In this document: one piece after another, positions 46,104-55,126 of the stretch
How positions within the stretch are numbered: position 1 is the stretch's first letter
Layout: the number at the start of each line of letters is the position of its first letter
Source of the DNA: JAIQFV01 sp041494885
GTDB lineage: Bacteria; Acidobacteriota; Terriglobia; JAIQFV01
Direction: 5' to 3'
Length of the DNA stretch: 64,000 nt
Assembly: GCA_041494885.1 (NCBI GenBank)
Contig: JBGQBO010000004.1
Span: 130,277-194,276, forward strand
The notes under the pieces: generated by a model
What the model was told of the DNA's origin: nothing
Database searches by the model: none
What the model saw: only the letters and a program-made list of their open reading frames with translations
Position numbers and translations under genes: made by a program

Positions 46104-47108
46104 CTAGGCTCGTCCCGCCATAAATCGGATCATGTCACGGACCCGGCAACTGTATCCCCACTCATTATCGTACCAGGACATGAGGTGGACGAGTCGGTCT
46201 CCCACCATCTTGGTGTACGCCGCATCGAGGATCGAAGAGTGGGGGTTCGCCCGGAAATCAACAGAGACCAATTCGACCTCGCTGTATTGGAGAATCCCTT
46301 TCATCGGTCCTTCCGCAGCGGCCTTCATGGCAGCGTTCACTTCGGTCGCGGTGGCCCCCTTTTCCAATCCGCAGACAAGGTCGATGACCGACACATTGGG
46401 AGTCGGGACCCGCATGGCAATGCCATCCAGCTTGCCCTTGAGATCAGGAATAACCACGCCAATGGCCTTGGCTGCTCCTGTCGATGTGGGAATAATAGAG
46501 ACCGCGGCGGCGCGGGCGCGCCGCAGATCCTTGTGTGGAAAATCCAGCGTGACCTGATCGTTGGTATAAGAGTGAATGGTGATCATGAAGCCACTGGTCA
46601 CCTTAAAGTGATCATTCAGGATCTTGGCAACAGGCGCAAGGCAGTTTGTCGTACAGGAGGCATTGGAAACCACGTGGTGCTTCTGCGGGTCGTAAGTCTT
46701 TTCGTTTACTCCCAACACAATGGTGTGGTCGACATTTGTCCCCGGCGCGGTGACAATGACCTTGCTGACAGTGCCGCGGATGTGCTTCCGGGCATCTTCA
46801 CCCTTCGTGAACTTTCCCGTGGACTCAATCACCATCTGTGCACCGAACTTCGTCCAGTCGATGGCCTCAGGATTCTTTTCCTTGAGCACTCGAATGGACT
46901 TGCCATTGACGATGATGCAGTCGTCGCCCTGCCCGATTTCGGCAGGACAAATCCCCAGCAGGGAATCATATTTCAAAAGGTGTGCCAGCGTCTTCGGATC
47001 GGTCAAATCGTTGACAGCGACAAAATCAATTTCATGATCGTCCAGCGCCGCCCGTAAGAGGTTTCGGCCAATTCGCCCAAAACCATTGATCCCAACTTTT
47101 GTCGACAT
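46104..47108 (-). CDS. gap: Glyceraldehyde-3-phosphate dehydrogenase, type I
   Basis: A 334-residue GAPDH. The NAD-binding start is KVGINGFGRIGRNLLRAAL and the catalytic Cys lies in SNASCTTNCLAPVAK. The conserved substrate region SYTNDQVTLDFPHKDLRRARAAAVSIIPTSTGAAKA and the end SWYDNEWGYSCRV are all normal. It is the first gene of the glycolytic operon, behind a strong promoter. Confidence 0.98.
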   Translation of the reverse strand: MSTKVGINGFGRIGRNLLRAALDDHEIDFVAVNDLTDPKTLAHLLKYDSLLGICPAEIGQGDDCIIVNGKSIRVLKEKNPEAIDWTKFGAQMVIESTGKFTKGEDARKHIRGTVSKVIVTAPGTNVDHTIVLGVNEKTYDPQKHHVVSNASCTTNCLAPVAKILNDHFKVTSGFMITIHSYTNDQVTLDFPHKDLRRARAAAVSIIPTSTGAAKAIGVVIPDLKGKLDGIAMRVPTPNVSVIDLVCGLEKGATATEVNAAMKAAAEGPMKGILQYSEVELVSVDFRANPHSSILDAAYTKMVGDRLVHLMSWYDNEWGYSCRVRDMIRFMAGRA

Positions 47109-47213
47109 AAGGATTTCCTCCAGATGAACATTGATGATGGCTGAGCGGCCGAATCACCAGGCGGCTCGCATGTAGAGCGACTTCACGAGAGATCATGACC
47201 AAAAAAAGAATTG

Positions 47214-47243
47214 AGTTTACTTGGCGGTCCAAAACAATGTCAA
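47214..47243 (-). promoter_or_regulatory. Sigma-70-like promoter of the gap operon
   Basis: Minus strand: TTGACA (47243-47238), 18-nt spacer, TAAACT (47219-47214), about 105 nt before the gap start. Both hexamers match the consensus well (6/6 and 4/6). Confidence 0.7.
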
Positions 47244-47366
47244 CTAGTTAAACACCGGATCGGTCCCCTCTGCACGCCAGGGCGCCCCATCCCATGTCCT
47301 CTAAAACTGCTCCCCTGACAGGTGGTTTGATATCCCCGGCTGACCGGTCAATTGGCCTCGCTGCGC

Positions 47367-49322
47367 TCAATCCTCTTCTGTCTCGAGGGCCCCCCATTCC
47401 TCATACAAGTGCTTCAATTGCTCTGTGAGGGATTGATAAGACTCGCTGAGAGATCTGATCTGTTCCGAGTCGGAATAGTTGGCCGAGTCGGACAGGTGTT
47501 CTTCCACTTCTTTAACTTCCTGCTCCATCTTCGTGATCTCATCCTCGAGGCGCGCCAAGTCCTGAATGCGTTGACGCTCCCGGTTGGTGCCTGACTTTCT
47601 CAATCCACGCGGCCTCTCCGTCCCTCTTTGCGGGACGTCTGCCAGGCTTAATCGGCTGCCCACCCTCCCTTCATCTTTTGCAGTTTTCTGCCGCGCCTCT
47701 CCCGAGAGTAACCGCCCAAGGCCAGAGTCCGAGAGCTCTATAAACTCGGAATACTTCCCTTCGAAGAGCGTCATCCTTCCGTCTTCGAATACCAGCAGGC
47801 GGGAAACCAGTTGTTCAAGAAGATAGCGATCGTGAGTGGCGACGAGAAGGGTCCCATCGTATTCCGTCAGCGCTTCCTCCAAGGCTTCTCGCGATGCAAT
47901 GTCGAGGTGGTTGGTCGGTTCGTCCAGCAGCAGAAAGTTGGGGTGCTGGCAGATCAGCTTCGCCAAGCTCAGCCTCGACTTCTCGCCGCCGCTGAGGCTT
48001 TCAATGTGTTGAAAGACCTCATCCCCCTTGAACAGGATCCTCGCTGCAAAGGAGCGCAACTCCCCGTCGGTGGCTGTCGGGGCCAGCAAACGTAATTCTT
48101 CGAGAACCGTATTCGCCGGATTCAGGTTTTCCAGGGTCTGGTCATAATACCCGAGATGGACTCTTTCGCCGAGAATCCACCCGCCTGAAAGCTGCTTCAA
48201 CCCGCCCCACACCGTCTTCAAAAACGTCGATTTTCCCGACCCGTTTCTCCCAATGACCCCGTATCGCTCCCCTCGGTAAAGCTTCAGCTCCATTCCATGA
48301 ACGATGACTGTTTCGCCGTAGCCGATCGCTCCCTGCTCAATCTCAAGAACCCGGTACGCGCTCGGCAAGGTGACGTGGAAATCAAATCGTGCGGATTCTT
48401 CAGATCCCTGCGGCTTCCCGAGACGTTCTACCTTCGCGAGCATTTTTCGCCGTGACTGTGCTTGTTTTGTCTTTTGGCCTGCGATGTTACGGCGGACATA
48501 ATCCTCCGTTCGGTCGATCCATTCCCGCTGTAATTCGTAAGCCTTCGCCGCTTGTTCGAGGCGCTGTTGTTTTTGCCGGTGGTAAGCCGAATAATCCCCG
48601 GAATATACTTGAATCTTGCCGCTCTCAAGCTCAAAGACGCGCTGCACCACCCGATTGAGAAAATAGCGATCGTGCGAGACCACCAGAAATGCATTGGGAT
48701 AGCTCTGCAGGAAGGCTTCCAACCACGTGACGGCTTCAAGGTCGAGATGGTTGGTGGGTTCATCGAGCAGAAGCAGGTTGGGTTCGCTCAACAGGAGGCG
48801 AGCCAGATTGAGCCGGTTCATCTGTCCCCCGGAGATTTCCTCGCACGACCTTGAGAAATCCGACTTGCCAAAGCCCAGGCCCATGAGCACAGCCTCAGTT
48901 CGGGCCCTCAGGGAGTAGCCTCCCCTCAACTCGAATTGATGCAGCAAATCACTCAAGCGCGAAGAATCCTGTTCGCGTGAATCCGCAAGGGCCGGATCGG
49001 AAAGACGCTCGGTGAGGGTTTCAATTTCGCGCTCTTGCGAAAGCAATCCTGCAAACACACTTTCCGCCGCCTTGAAAACAGTGGCATTCGATTCCCCATG
49101 GACCAACTGTTCCAAGTAACTGATTTGTAGCTGGGCAGATCGGACAATGGTTCCTGCGTCGGGAGAGGTCTGTCCGGCGATCAGTCGAAGGATGGTCGTC
49201 TTGCCTGAGCCATTTTGACCGATGAGACCGATACGGTCTGACGGATCAATTTGGAAGGACGCCCCGTCCAATACTTCGGCAGCCCCAAACGAGATTTTCA
49301 CCTGCTCAAATCGGACTAGCAT
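47367..49322 (-). CDS. ABC-F family ATPase
   Basis: A 651-residue protein with two ATPase domains and no membrane segment. Domain 1 has GQNGSGKT, signature ISGGQMNRL and LLLLDEPTNHLD. Domain 2 has GRNGSGKS, LSGGEKSRL and FLLLDEPTNHLD. The linker between them is basic (RRNIAGQKTKQAQSRRKMLAKVERL), as in ABC-F. The C-terminal ~80 residues form a coiled coil (RQRIQDLARLEDEITKMEQEVKEVEEHL), as in Uup. ABC-F proteins act on stalled or antibiotic-bound ribosomes. Uup-like housekeeping is more likely than drug resistance, but the subclass is not settled. Confidence 0.93.
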   Translation of the reverse strand: MLVRFEQVKISFGAAEVLDGASFQIDPSDRIGLIGQNGSGKTTILRLIAGQTSPDAGTIVRSAQLQISYLEQLVHGESNATVFKAAESVFAGLLSQEREIETLTERLSDPALADSREQDSSRLSDLLHQFELRGGYSLRARTEAVLMGLGFGKSDFSRSCEEISGGQMNRLNLARLLLSEPNLLLLDEPTNHLDLEAVTWLEAFLQSYPNAFLVVSHDRYFLNRVVQRVFELESGKIQVYSGDYSAYHRQKQQRLEQAAKAYELQREWIDRTEDYVRRNIAGQKTKQAQSRRKMLAKVERLGKPQGSEESARFDFHVTLPSAYRVLEIEQGAIGYGETVIVHGMELKLYRGERYGVIGRNGSGKSTFLKTVWGGLKQLSGGWILGERVHLGYYDQTLENLNPANTVLEELRLLAPTATDGELRSFAARILFKGDEVFQHIESLSGGEKSRLSLAKLICQHPNFLLLDEPTNHLDIASREALEEALTEYDGTLLVATHDRYLLEQLVSRLLVFEDGRMTLFEGKYSEFIELSDSGLGRLLSGEARQKTAKDEGRVGSRLSLADVPQRGTERPRGLRKSGTNRERQRIQDLARLEDEITKMEQEVKEVEEHLSDSANYSDSEQIRSLSESYQSLTEQLKHLYEEWGALETEED

Positions 49323-49537
49323 TTAATTATGAGTTCAAGGTTCAAAGTTCAAGGTCCAAAGTCCAAGGGTCAAGGTCCAAGGCCCGAACAAATCCCGATC
49401 GGAATCCCACCCTCTAAGGTCTGACTTCTGACATCTGCCTTCTGGTTTCTGACTTCTGATTTCTTTCCCCTAGCACCTACTCCCTATCACCTATTCCCTG
49501 CTCCCTAACACCCGACACCGGACACCTGACCCCTCTC
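49323..49537. repeat. Degenerate simple-sequence repeat tract
   Basis: Between ABC-F and the YibQ-like gene lie degenerate repeats of three kinds in order: AAGGTCC/AAAGTTC-like heptamers (49332-49384), CTTCTGA-like heptamers (49422-49465) and CTCCCTA/CACCTGA-like units (49470-49530). Such low-complexity tracts recur between genes in several Acidobacteriota and other soil bacteria; no function is known. Confidence 0.7.
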
Positions 49538-50695
49538 TCACGACACCAGATCCGACGCAAAGACAATCCTCACGCCGCGGCGTTCAAATTCAGGAAGTTT
49601 TTTCCGAAGAGCTTCGATGGTTGTTGGATAGGGGTGTCCGATGGCAATTGCTGAACCTTGTTTCAGCATGCGTTTGAGTAGCACATCGAGCTCATATTCG
49701 GTGTAGGCCACGTTCCTCTTGTCGTCCAGAAACACGGATCGAAAGTTGGTCCGGACCCCCAACTCTCGGGCCACGGCATAGCCCTGAGTCGCCGGTGTCG
49801 TCCGGCTGTCAATGAAATAAAGCCCGCGCAACTTTGTCAGCGCCAGCACTTCCGACATCAGGGCCCGGTTGGGAGTGGCCTTCGAGCCCATATGATTGTT
49901 CATGCCCACTGCAAAAGGCACACTGGCAACCAACTCGTTAAAGGTGGACTCCACTTCCGTGGGCGACATGGAGGCCAGGATTGTTTTGGGTTCAATCACC
50001 AGCCTCTCGTGCGCCTCCGGTTCCAAGGGCAAATGAACCATGACCTCTTTGCCGCCCGCCCTTGCAATTTCAGCGATTCTTTGTGTGTATTTCAATTCAG
50101 GAATGATAGAAAGAGTCAGGTTCTGCGGGAACTTGACTAACTGCTCTGCCACACTCAAATCAGCGCCAAGGTCGTCGATAATAATCGAAACGCGGTAGTC
50201 CCCCTGAAAGAACTCCGGTAAAACAATCCTGGAAGGTTCCAGCTCGTCTGAGGGGAGGAGTGCAGTCCTCCCGGCTCCCCCCTGGGACTCCGGCATCAGG
50301 AGGACCGAGCTAATCCGCCGCCTGCCCTCGGAAACTTCATAGAGGACAAAGGCCACTCCGTCCCGGGATGACGCCCATCTCTTGAAAGAAAGCCTGTGCC
50401 TGCCGGCAAGCTTTTCCACCAGTTGTTGCGCCGGTGCCAGCAACAAAGGATCCGGTGCTATGACTTTAACATGGTTGATCTCCTGAACGCCGTCGTCTGT
50501 CTCCACCTTCTCTGTGGCGATCGTGACGGCGCAAGCCGCCAGCCTACCCCCCTGAAGTGCCTGTTTTAAATCGGTGTTAAATGATGTCCCCCGGCCTTCA
50601 CGCCGGACCGGAGCCTGCTGGCACGAGCCCAAAACCAGGGTAAACAACACTGATAGAAGGACACGCTTCTTCTTTAGGGGCATTGGAAAATTCAT
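49538..50695 (-). CDS. YibQ-like divergent polysaccharide deacetylase, lipoprotein
   Basis: The start at 50695 (MNFPMPLKKKR) gives 385 residues with a lipoprotein signal (LLSVLFTLVLGSC) and lipobox Cys. Residues from ~195 on form the divergent NodB-fold domain: VSIIIDDLGADLSVAEQLVKFPQNLTLSIIPELKYT, EVMVHLPLEP, VGMNNHMGSKATPN, GLYFIDSRTTPATQGYAVARELGVRTNFRSVFLDD and AIAIGHPYPTT. This family lacks some metal ligands of true deacetylases. In proteobacteria yibQ follows envC and a CtpA-like protease; here too it follows an S41 protein. A cell-envelope role is likely. Confidence 0.9.
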   Translation of the reverse strand: MNFPMPLKKKRVLLSVLFTLVLGSCQQAPVRREGRGTSFNTDLKQALQGGRLAACAVTIATEKVETDDGVQEINHVKVIAPDPLLLAPAQQLVEKLAGRHRLSFKRWASSRDGVAFVLYEVSEGRRRISSVLLMPESQGGAGRTALLPSDELEPSRIVLPEFFQGDYRVSIIIDDLGADLSVAEQLVKFPQNLTLSIIPELKYTQRIAEIARAGGKEVMVHLPLEPEAHERLVIEPKTILASMSPTEVESTFNELVASVPFAVGMNNHMGSKATPNRALMSEVLALTKLRGLYFIDSRTTPATQGYAVARELGVRTNFRSVFLDDKRNVAYTEYELDVLLKRMLKQGSAIAIGHPYPTTIEALRKKLPEFERRGVRIVFASDLVS

Positions 50696-50754
50696 TTCAG
50701 CAAGAGGGCATCGGAATGGTTTCGTTGCTGCAGGGATCAATCATCGACACACAC

Positions 50755-50790
50755 GAAAATGGCGATCCACCACGGTGGATCGCCATTTCA
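50755..50790 (-). terminator. Strong hairpin between the S41 and YibQ-like genes
   Basis: A perfect 15-bp stem AAATGGCGATCCACC (50757-50771) / GGTGGATCGCCATTT (50774-50788) has only a 2-nt loop. On the minus strand it ends in TTTT(C). It lies about 60 nt past the S41 stop and before the YibQ-like start. A terminator or attenuator is likely; the short T-run leaves room for RNA processing instead. Confidence 0.6.
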
Positions 50791-50849
50791 GGTTCTGTCC
50801 AGGGCATTTCAGGTACAAAGAGAAAACAGCAGGACGGTAACTCCGACAA

Positions 50850-52127
50850 TCAGGCTGCTTTCTTTTCTTTTGCGGATTCTTCCTGGAGCACATCGAGCGC
50901 TTTGTTCAGAATCAAATCCGGCTGATTTTTCGGCTTGGCAGGTAAACCCGCTTTCGCCTGGCCCTTGTCGGGTGCGGCTGGTTCTGATTCGTCAATCGGC
51001 CCATTCAGCGCTACGAGATTATCCTCGTCGATCTTCACAACAACGTTGGGCATAACCCCGGACTTACTGACATCCTTGTCATTCTCGATCAGGTGTCCGG
51101 CCGCAGTGAAATATTTCCCCACGGAAAGAATGATCGCTGATCCATCCTCCAAGGGCATCAGCTTCTGGATGGATCCGATACCATAACTTCTCTCCCCAAT
51201 CACATCGCCACGATTGTTTTCCAGTATGGCCGATGCAATGACCTCGGCATCGGACGCGCTCCCTCGGTTCATTAGGACAGCCAGTGGGAGCTGGGTCACG
51301 GCCCTGGTCTTCTCCGCCAGGTAGGATTTCCTGGGAAACTTCTGGCCCTCGACAGAAACGATGGTCCCATGATCGAGGAACAGGTTTGCCACGGCAACTG
51401 CTTCATCAAGATCAGTGCTGGCCATATCCCGAACATCGAGGATGAGCTTCTTCGCCCCCTGGTGCTCCAGAGATTCGATGGCCTTCCTCACTTCCTGGAC
51501 CTTTCCGGAGGCCAGGTCTGAGACTTTGATATATCCCGCATTCTGTTCAAGCATCCTGGATTCAACCGGGGGGACCGGAACCGCTTCCCGGATGATATCC
51601 AGCTTAATGGGTTCGGCCCGCTGGCCACGCAGGATGGAAAGTGTCACCGTGGCCCCGACAGGACCGCGGAAGAACATTCTTGCCTGCTGCATGCTGACGT
51701 CGCGAGTGGACACTCCGTTGATCGCTTCAATAATGTCTCCGGTCACGAGTGCGGCCCGGTCAGCCGGGGAATTAAGGATTACGGTCACGACATTGATGTA
51801 CCCAAAGCGCTTGGAGATCTGTACGCCAATGTCGCCCCGCTCCTTCACACCAGGGCCGTTCATCTGGGCCACTTCCTGGGGAGTCAGATAGCTGCTGTAC
51901 GGGTCCAACGACTCCAACACTCCACGCAAGGCGCCCTCGGAGACCTGTTTCAGGTTGGGCTCCTCGACATAATCATTCCGGATGCGCAGGAGAACCTCGC
52001 TGAAAACCTGAAGTTGTTTATAGGCTCCCTCAGCCGGGGTTTCCTTTCCGATCAAGCCGCCCACGACGGCATAGAAAACCACGAGACACGAGAGCAAAAC
52101 GATTAACGCTTTTATCTTTCTATTCAT
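50850..52127 (-). CDS. S41 (CtpA-like) peptidase homologue lacking the catalytic lysine
   Basis: A 425-residue protein with an N-terminal membrane anchor (IKALIVLLSCLVVFYAVVGG), a PDZ domain (~95-175) and an S41 core. The nucleophile Ser292 (NRGSASDAE) and the Gln321 position are kept. The conserved GKGSVQ lysine is Ile317 (GERSYGIGSIQK), and the usual R-x-N-P-G-G segment reads VRDMASTDL. Both changes argue for loss of proteolysis, leaving a PDZ scaffold, unless Lys322 substitutes. The Lys/Pro/Ala-rich tail is disordered. Upstream is the lys/dap operon; the YibQ-like gene lies downstream beyond a hairpin. Confidence 0.88.
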   Translation of the reverse strand: MNRKIKALIVLLSCLVVFYAVVGGLIGKETPAEGAYKQLQVFSEVLLRIRNDYVEEPNLKQVSEGALRGVLESLDPYSSYLTPQEVAQMNGPGVKERGDIGVQISKRFGYINVVTVILNSPADRAALVTGDIIEAINGVSTRDVSMQQARMFFRGPVGATVTLSILRGQRAEPIKLDIIREAVPVPPVESRMLEQNAGYIKVSDLASGKVQEVRKAIESLEHQGAKKLILDVRDMASTDLDEAVAVANLFLDHGTIVSVEGQKFPRKSYLAEKTRAVTQLPLAVLMNRGSASDAEVIASAILENNRGDVIGERSYGIGSIQKLMPLEDGSAIILSVGKYFTAAGHLIENDKDVSKSGVMPNVVVKIDEDNLVALNGPIDESEPAAPDKGQAKAGLPAKPKNQPDLILNKALDVLQEESAKEKKAA

Positions 52128-52228
52128 CCGTTTGTCCCAAACAGAACATAATTTGTTTCCAGATCGTGGGGATTATACACGGCCAACAGCGAGTTTGACA
52201 AACAATCATTTCGTGATCAGGTGACTGC

Positions 52229-53329
52229 CTACCTTGAAGTGTCGGTGAGCGTCCCCTGCACCTCTTCCCGCGCTAACCGTCCGGTGGCGATGAGCAATTC
52301 GCCGTTCAAAATTGCCGCACCTGCTGCCCCTCTCACAATATTATGACCGAGCGCCACGAAACGGTAATCCAGCACCTCGTCTGGGGCTATTCGCCCCACG
52401 GTGACACTCATCCCCCCTCCCGCCTCTCGGTCCAGACGAGGTTGCGGTCGGTCGGGCTCATCCCGGACGATCAAAGGGTGCACCGGGGCGGAATGCAGAC
52501 CGAGCTGCTGAGGCAGGCCCGTAAAGGCCTCGAAGGCGTGCCGGACTGCGCCTAAATCCGCCGGTCGAGTGAGTTTCACCCGAACAGCCACCGTGTGGCC
52601 GTCGGAAACGTTAACCCGATGGCATTGGGCGCTCACCGCCATGGGGGCATCTGCCACTTTTCCCCCTTCGTATAGACCCAGTATTTTCTTGGTCTCGCGC
52701 TGGATCTTTTCTTCTTCGTTCTCGATGTAAGGGAGCACATTATCGGTGATATCCAACGAAGCGACCCCCGGATATCCCGCGCCTGACACGGCCTGAAGTG
52801 TGGTCGCCACGACGGATTCTATCCCAAAACTTGCGTGAAGCGGTGCCAGTGCGAGGGTCAGAACGATCGTCGAACAATTCGGATTGGTCACCACATACCC
52901 GCCGCGAGACTGCGGCTGACGGAGTTGAATATCCACCAGCGACAAGTGATCCGGATTGACTTCCGGAATCAGCAAGGGAACGGCGGGGTCCATCCGGAAC
53001 GCGGAGGAGTTGCTTATTACGGGATACCCAGCCTCTGCAAAAGCAGCCTCTGACTTCATCGCCACATCCGCGGGGAGACTTGAAAAAACAATCTCGCAAT
53101 CCAAGGGTGGATGCGGCGGCTTGACAACCATCGAACGGACGAAGGAGGGCATCCCTCCCGGCAATCTCCACGCGCACGCCTCTCCGTACGTCTTACCCTG
53201 GGATCGATCCGAAGCAGCCAGCGCAGTGACCGTGAACTGGGGATGATTCTCCAGCAACCGGATAAACCATTGACCGACCATTCCGGTGGCTCCAAGAATC
53301 CCGACCCGGTACTTGCTATCCCTGACCAT
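52229..53329 (-). CDS. asd: Aspartate-semialdehyde dehydrogenase, archaeal/fungal type
   Basis: A 366-residue enzyme: NADP-binding VGILGATGMVGQWFIRLL, catalytic Cys in VVTNPNCSTIVLTLALAPL, and the SGAGYPGVASLDITDNVLPYI segment characteristic of the archaeal/fungal branch rather than the E. coli type. It reduces aspartyl phosphate to the semialdehyde used by DapA. It is the last gene of the lysine operon, 53 nt behind dapD. The expected His lies in SAQCHRVNVSDGH. Confidence 0.95.
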   Translation of the reverse strand: MVRDSKYRVGILGATGMVGQWFIRLLENHPQFTVTALAASDRSQGKTYGEACAWRLPGGMPSFVRSMVVKPPHPPLDCEIVFSSLPADVAMKSEAAFAEAGYPVISNSSAFRMDPAVPLLIPEVNPDHLSLVDIQLRQPQSRGGYVVTNPNCSTIVLTLALAPLHASFGIESVVATTLQAVSGAGYPGVASLDITDNVLPYIENEEEKIQRETKKILGLYEGGKVADAPMAVSAQCHRVNVSDGHTVAVRVKLTRPADLGAVRHAFEAFTGLPQQLGLHSAPVHPLIVRDEPDRPQPRLDREAGGGMSVTVGRIAPDEVLDYRFVALGHNIVRGAAGAAILNGELLIATGRLAREEVQGTLTDTSR

Positions 53330-53382
53330 GTGTCATCCTCTCCATCCTTCTGGAATGAAAACCGTTCAAGACAAGATCTTGA

Positions 53383-54216
53383 TCATCGCAGGGCCTCTTC
53401 CAGTTGGGTCGCAGCGTCGGATTTCTGATCCCGGTATTTGACAATGATAGGAGCATAGAGGGACAGCCCCCCTTCCCTCCCCGGACGGTCCGGAACGGCG
53501 CGCGCCCCCGGGACGACAACGGCCCCTGCCGGGACTTCGAGTGAAGCGCCACCCTCGCGGCGATAAACACGATTATGGATGAGATCATACAGTGGGGTCG
53601 AACCTGTCAGAATCGTGCCCGCGGCGAGGATGGCGCGCTCCCGCACAATGGTCCCTTCGTAAACGCCACAACCGCCCCCCACCATGACATCGTCTTCGAT
53701 GATGACCGGCATGGCTCCTATCGGTTCCAGCACCCCTCCGATCTGAGCCGCCGCGGAGACGTGAACCCTTTTGCCGACCTGGGCGCACGAACCGACCAGC
53801 GCGTGACTGTCAATCATCGTTCCTTCGTCGACGTACGACCCGACATTGACATACATTGGAGGCATGCACACGACACCGGGCGCGACGTACGCCCCATCTC
53901 GAATGCTGGATCCTCCGGGAACAATGCGGACATTGTCTTTCAAAGCGGTGGCCCGCACTGGATAAGTATCCTTATCAAAAAAACGCAGGCTGGGGCCCGA
54001 GGACATGTCCGCCAGCATTCCCATCCGGAACCCCAGCAGAATGCCACCCTTGACCCAGGAATTAACTTTCCACTCTCCGCTTTCCTGTCGTTCCGCCGAC
54101 CGGACGACCCCACAGTTGAGAGCCGCCTTGAACTCGTTGAACAGGGCCCGATCTTCGTCCGTAAAGCTACCACGGTCACTTGCGATGAGGCGCTCGATGC
54201 GGTCACGCAACAGCAT
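53383..54216 (-). CDS. dapD: Tetrahydrodipicolinate N-succinyltransferase
   Basis: A 277-residue left-handed beta-helix acyltransferase. The hexapeptide region runs through VRIVPGGSSIRDGAYVAPGVVCMPPMYVNVGSYVDEGTMIDSHALVGSCAQVGKRVHVSAAAQIGGVLEP, with the conserved DapD MPPMYVNVGAYV block. It shows that the pathway uses succinylated intermediates. It overlaps dapA by 14 nt. Confidence 0.96.
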   Translation of the reverse strand: MLLRDRIERLIASDRGSFTDEDRALFNEFKAALNCGVVRSAERQESGEWKVNSWVKGGILLGFRMGMLADMSSGPSLRFFDKDTYPVRATALKDNVRIVPGGSSIRDGAYVAPGVVCMPPMYVNVGSYVDEGTMIDSHALVGSCAQVGKRVHVSAAAQIGGVLEPIGAMPVIIEDDVMVGGGCGVYEGTIVRERAILAAGTILTGSTPLYDLIHNRVYRREGGASLEVPAGAVVVPGARAVPDRPGREGGLSLYAPIIVKYRDQKSDAATQLEEALR

Positions 54217-55126
54217 GGGACGTTTCCTTCACTAAGCCTAACTCGACAAGCACCTCGCGCAATTTTATCCGGGATTTCTCCTGGATGGGAACCAGCGGGA
54301 GTCTCAGCTTCTCTTCGATCAATCCCATCATGGCCAGCGCCGACTTGACTGGGCCGGGGCTGGTCTCAACGAAATTCACTTCCATCAGATCGAGCAACCG
54401 GAAGTGCAGCTTCCGGGCCTCAGCCCAATCACCCGACAGAGCCAGATTCACCATCCTGGACATCCAGTCGGGAACCTCATTGGAGACCACTGAGATAATA
54501 CCGTCAGCCCCCAGCGAGAGCAAGGGGAGGGTCACGGAATCGTCTCCGGAGAAAACACGGAATCCCGCAGGTCGGTGGTGCAGAATCTCCATGATTTGTG
54601 AAAGGTTTCCGGACGCCTCCTTAACCGCGACAATATTCTTCACCTCACGCGTCAGCCGGAGCACTGTACTCGCCGCAATATTGGAGGAGGTGCGACCCGG
54701 AACATTGTAAATCACGACCGGCAGGTCAGCCACTGATTCGGCTATAGCGCGAAAGTGGGCTATCAGGCCCTCCTGAGTGGGTTTGTTGTAATAAGGAGCC
54801 ACCACAAGGATGGCATCCACCCCGAGCCGCTGCGCCGTCTGAGAGTATTCAACCGCGGATGAGGTCGAATTGCTGCCCGTTCCCGCAATAACGTGCGCGC
54901 GTCCTTTTGCAACTTCGACCGTCATTCCGATCACCCGCGCGTCTTCCTCTTCTGTCATTGTTGCGCTTTCACCAGTCGTGCCACAGGGCACCAGGAGGCG
55001 TACCCCCTGTGTGATCTGTCGCTCGACCAGCCCCCGGAACGCCTTCTCATCCACGCCTCCCGCTGAGTCGAATGGGGTCACCAAAGCGGTTGCACAGCCT
55101 CGAAGCCAATCTACCTGCATGGTCAT
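54203..55126 (-). CDS. dapA: 4-Hydroxy-tetrahydrodipicolinate synthase
   Basis: A 307-residue TIM barrel. The Schiff-base Lys lies in IVAVKEASGN, the catalytic Tyr in VVIYNVPGRTS, and the GTTGES phosphate/carboxylate motif in VPCGTTGESATM. It condenses pyruvate with aspartate semialdehyde, the committed step. It overlaps dapB by 4 nt (ATGA). Confidence 0.97.
   Translation of the reverse strand: MTMQVDWLRGCATALVTPFDSAGGVDEKAFRGLVERQITQGVRLLVPCGTTGESATMTEEEDARVIGMTVEVAKGRAHVIAGTGSNSTSSAVEYSQTAQRLGVDAILVVAPYYNKPTQEGLIAHFRAIAESVADLPVVIYNVPGRTSSNIAASTVLRLTREVKNIVAVKEASGNLSQIMEILHHRPAGFRVFSGDDSVTLPLLSLGADGIISVVSNEVPDWMSRMVNLALSGDWAEARKLHFRLLDLMEVNFVETSPGPVKSALAMMGLIEEKLRLPLVPIQEKSRIKLREVLVELGLVKETSHAVA

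Noticed and set aside
46026..47057. 343-codon plus-strand ORF
   Set aside because: It is antisense to the intact gap gene and has no family features; it results from the codon bias of gap.
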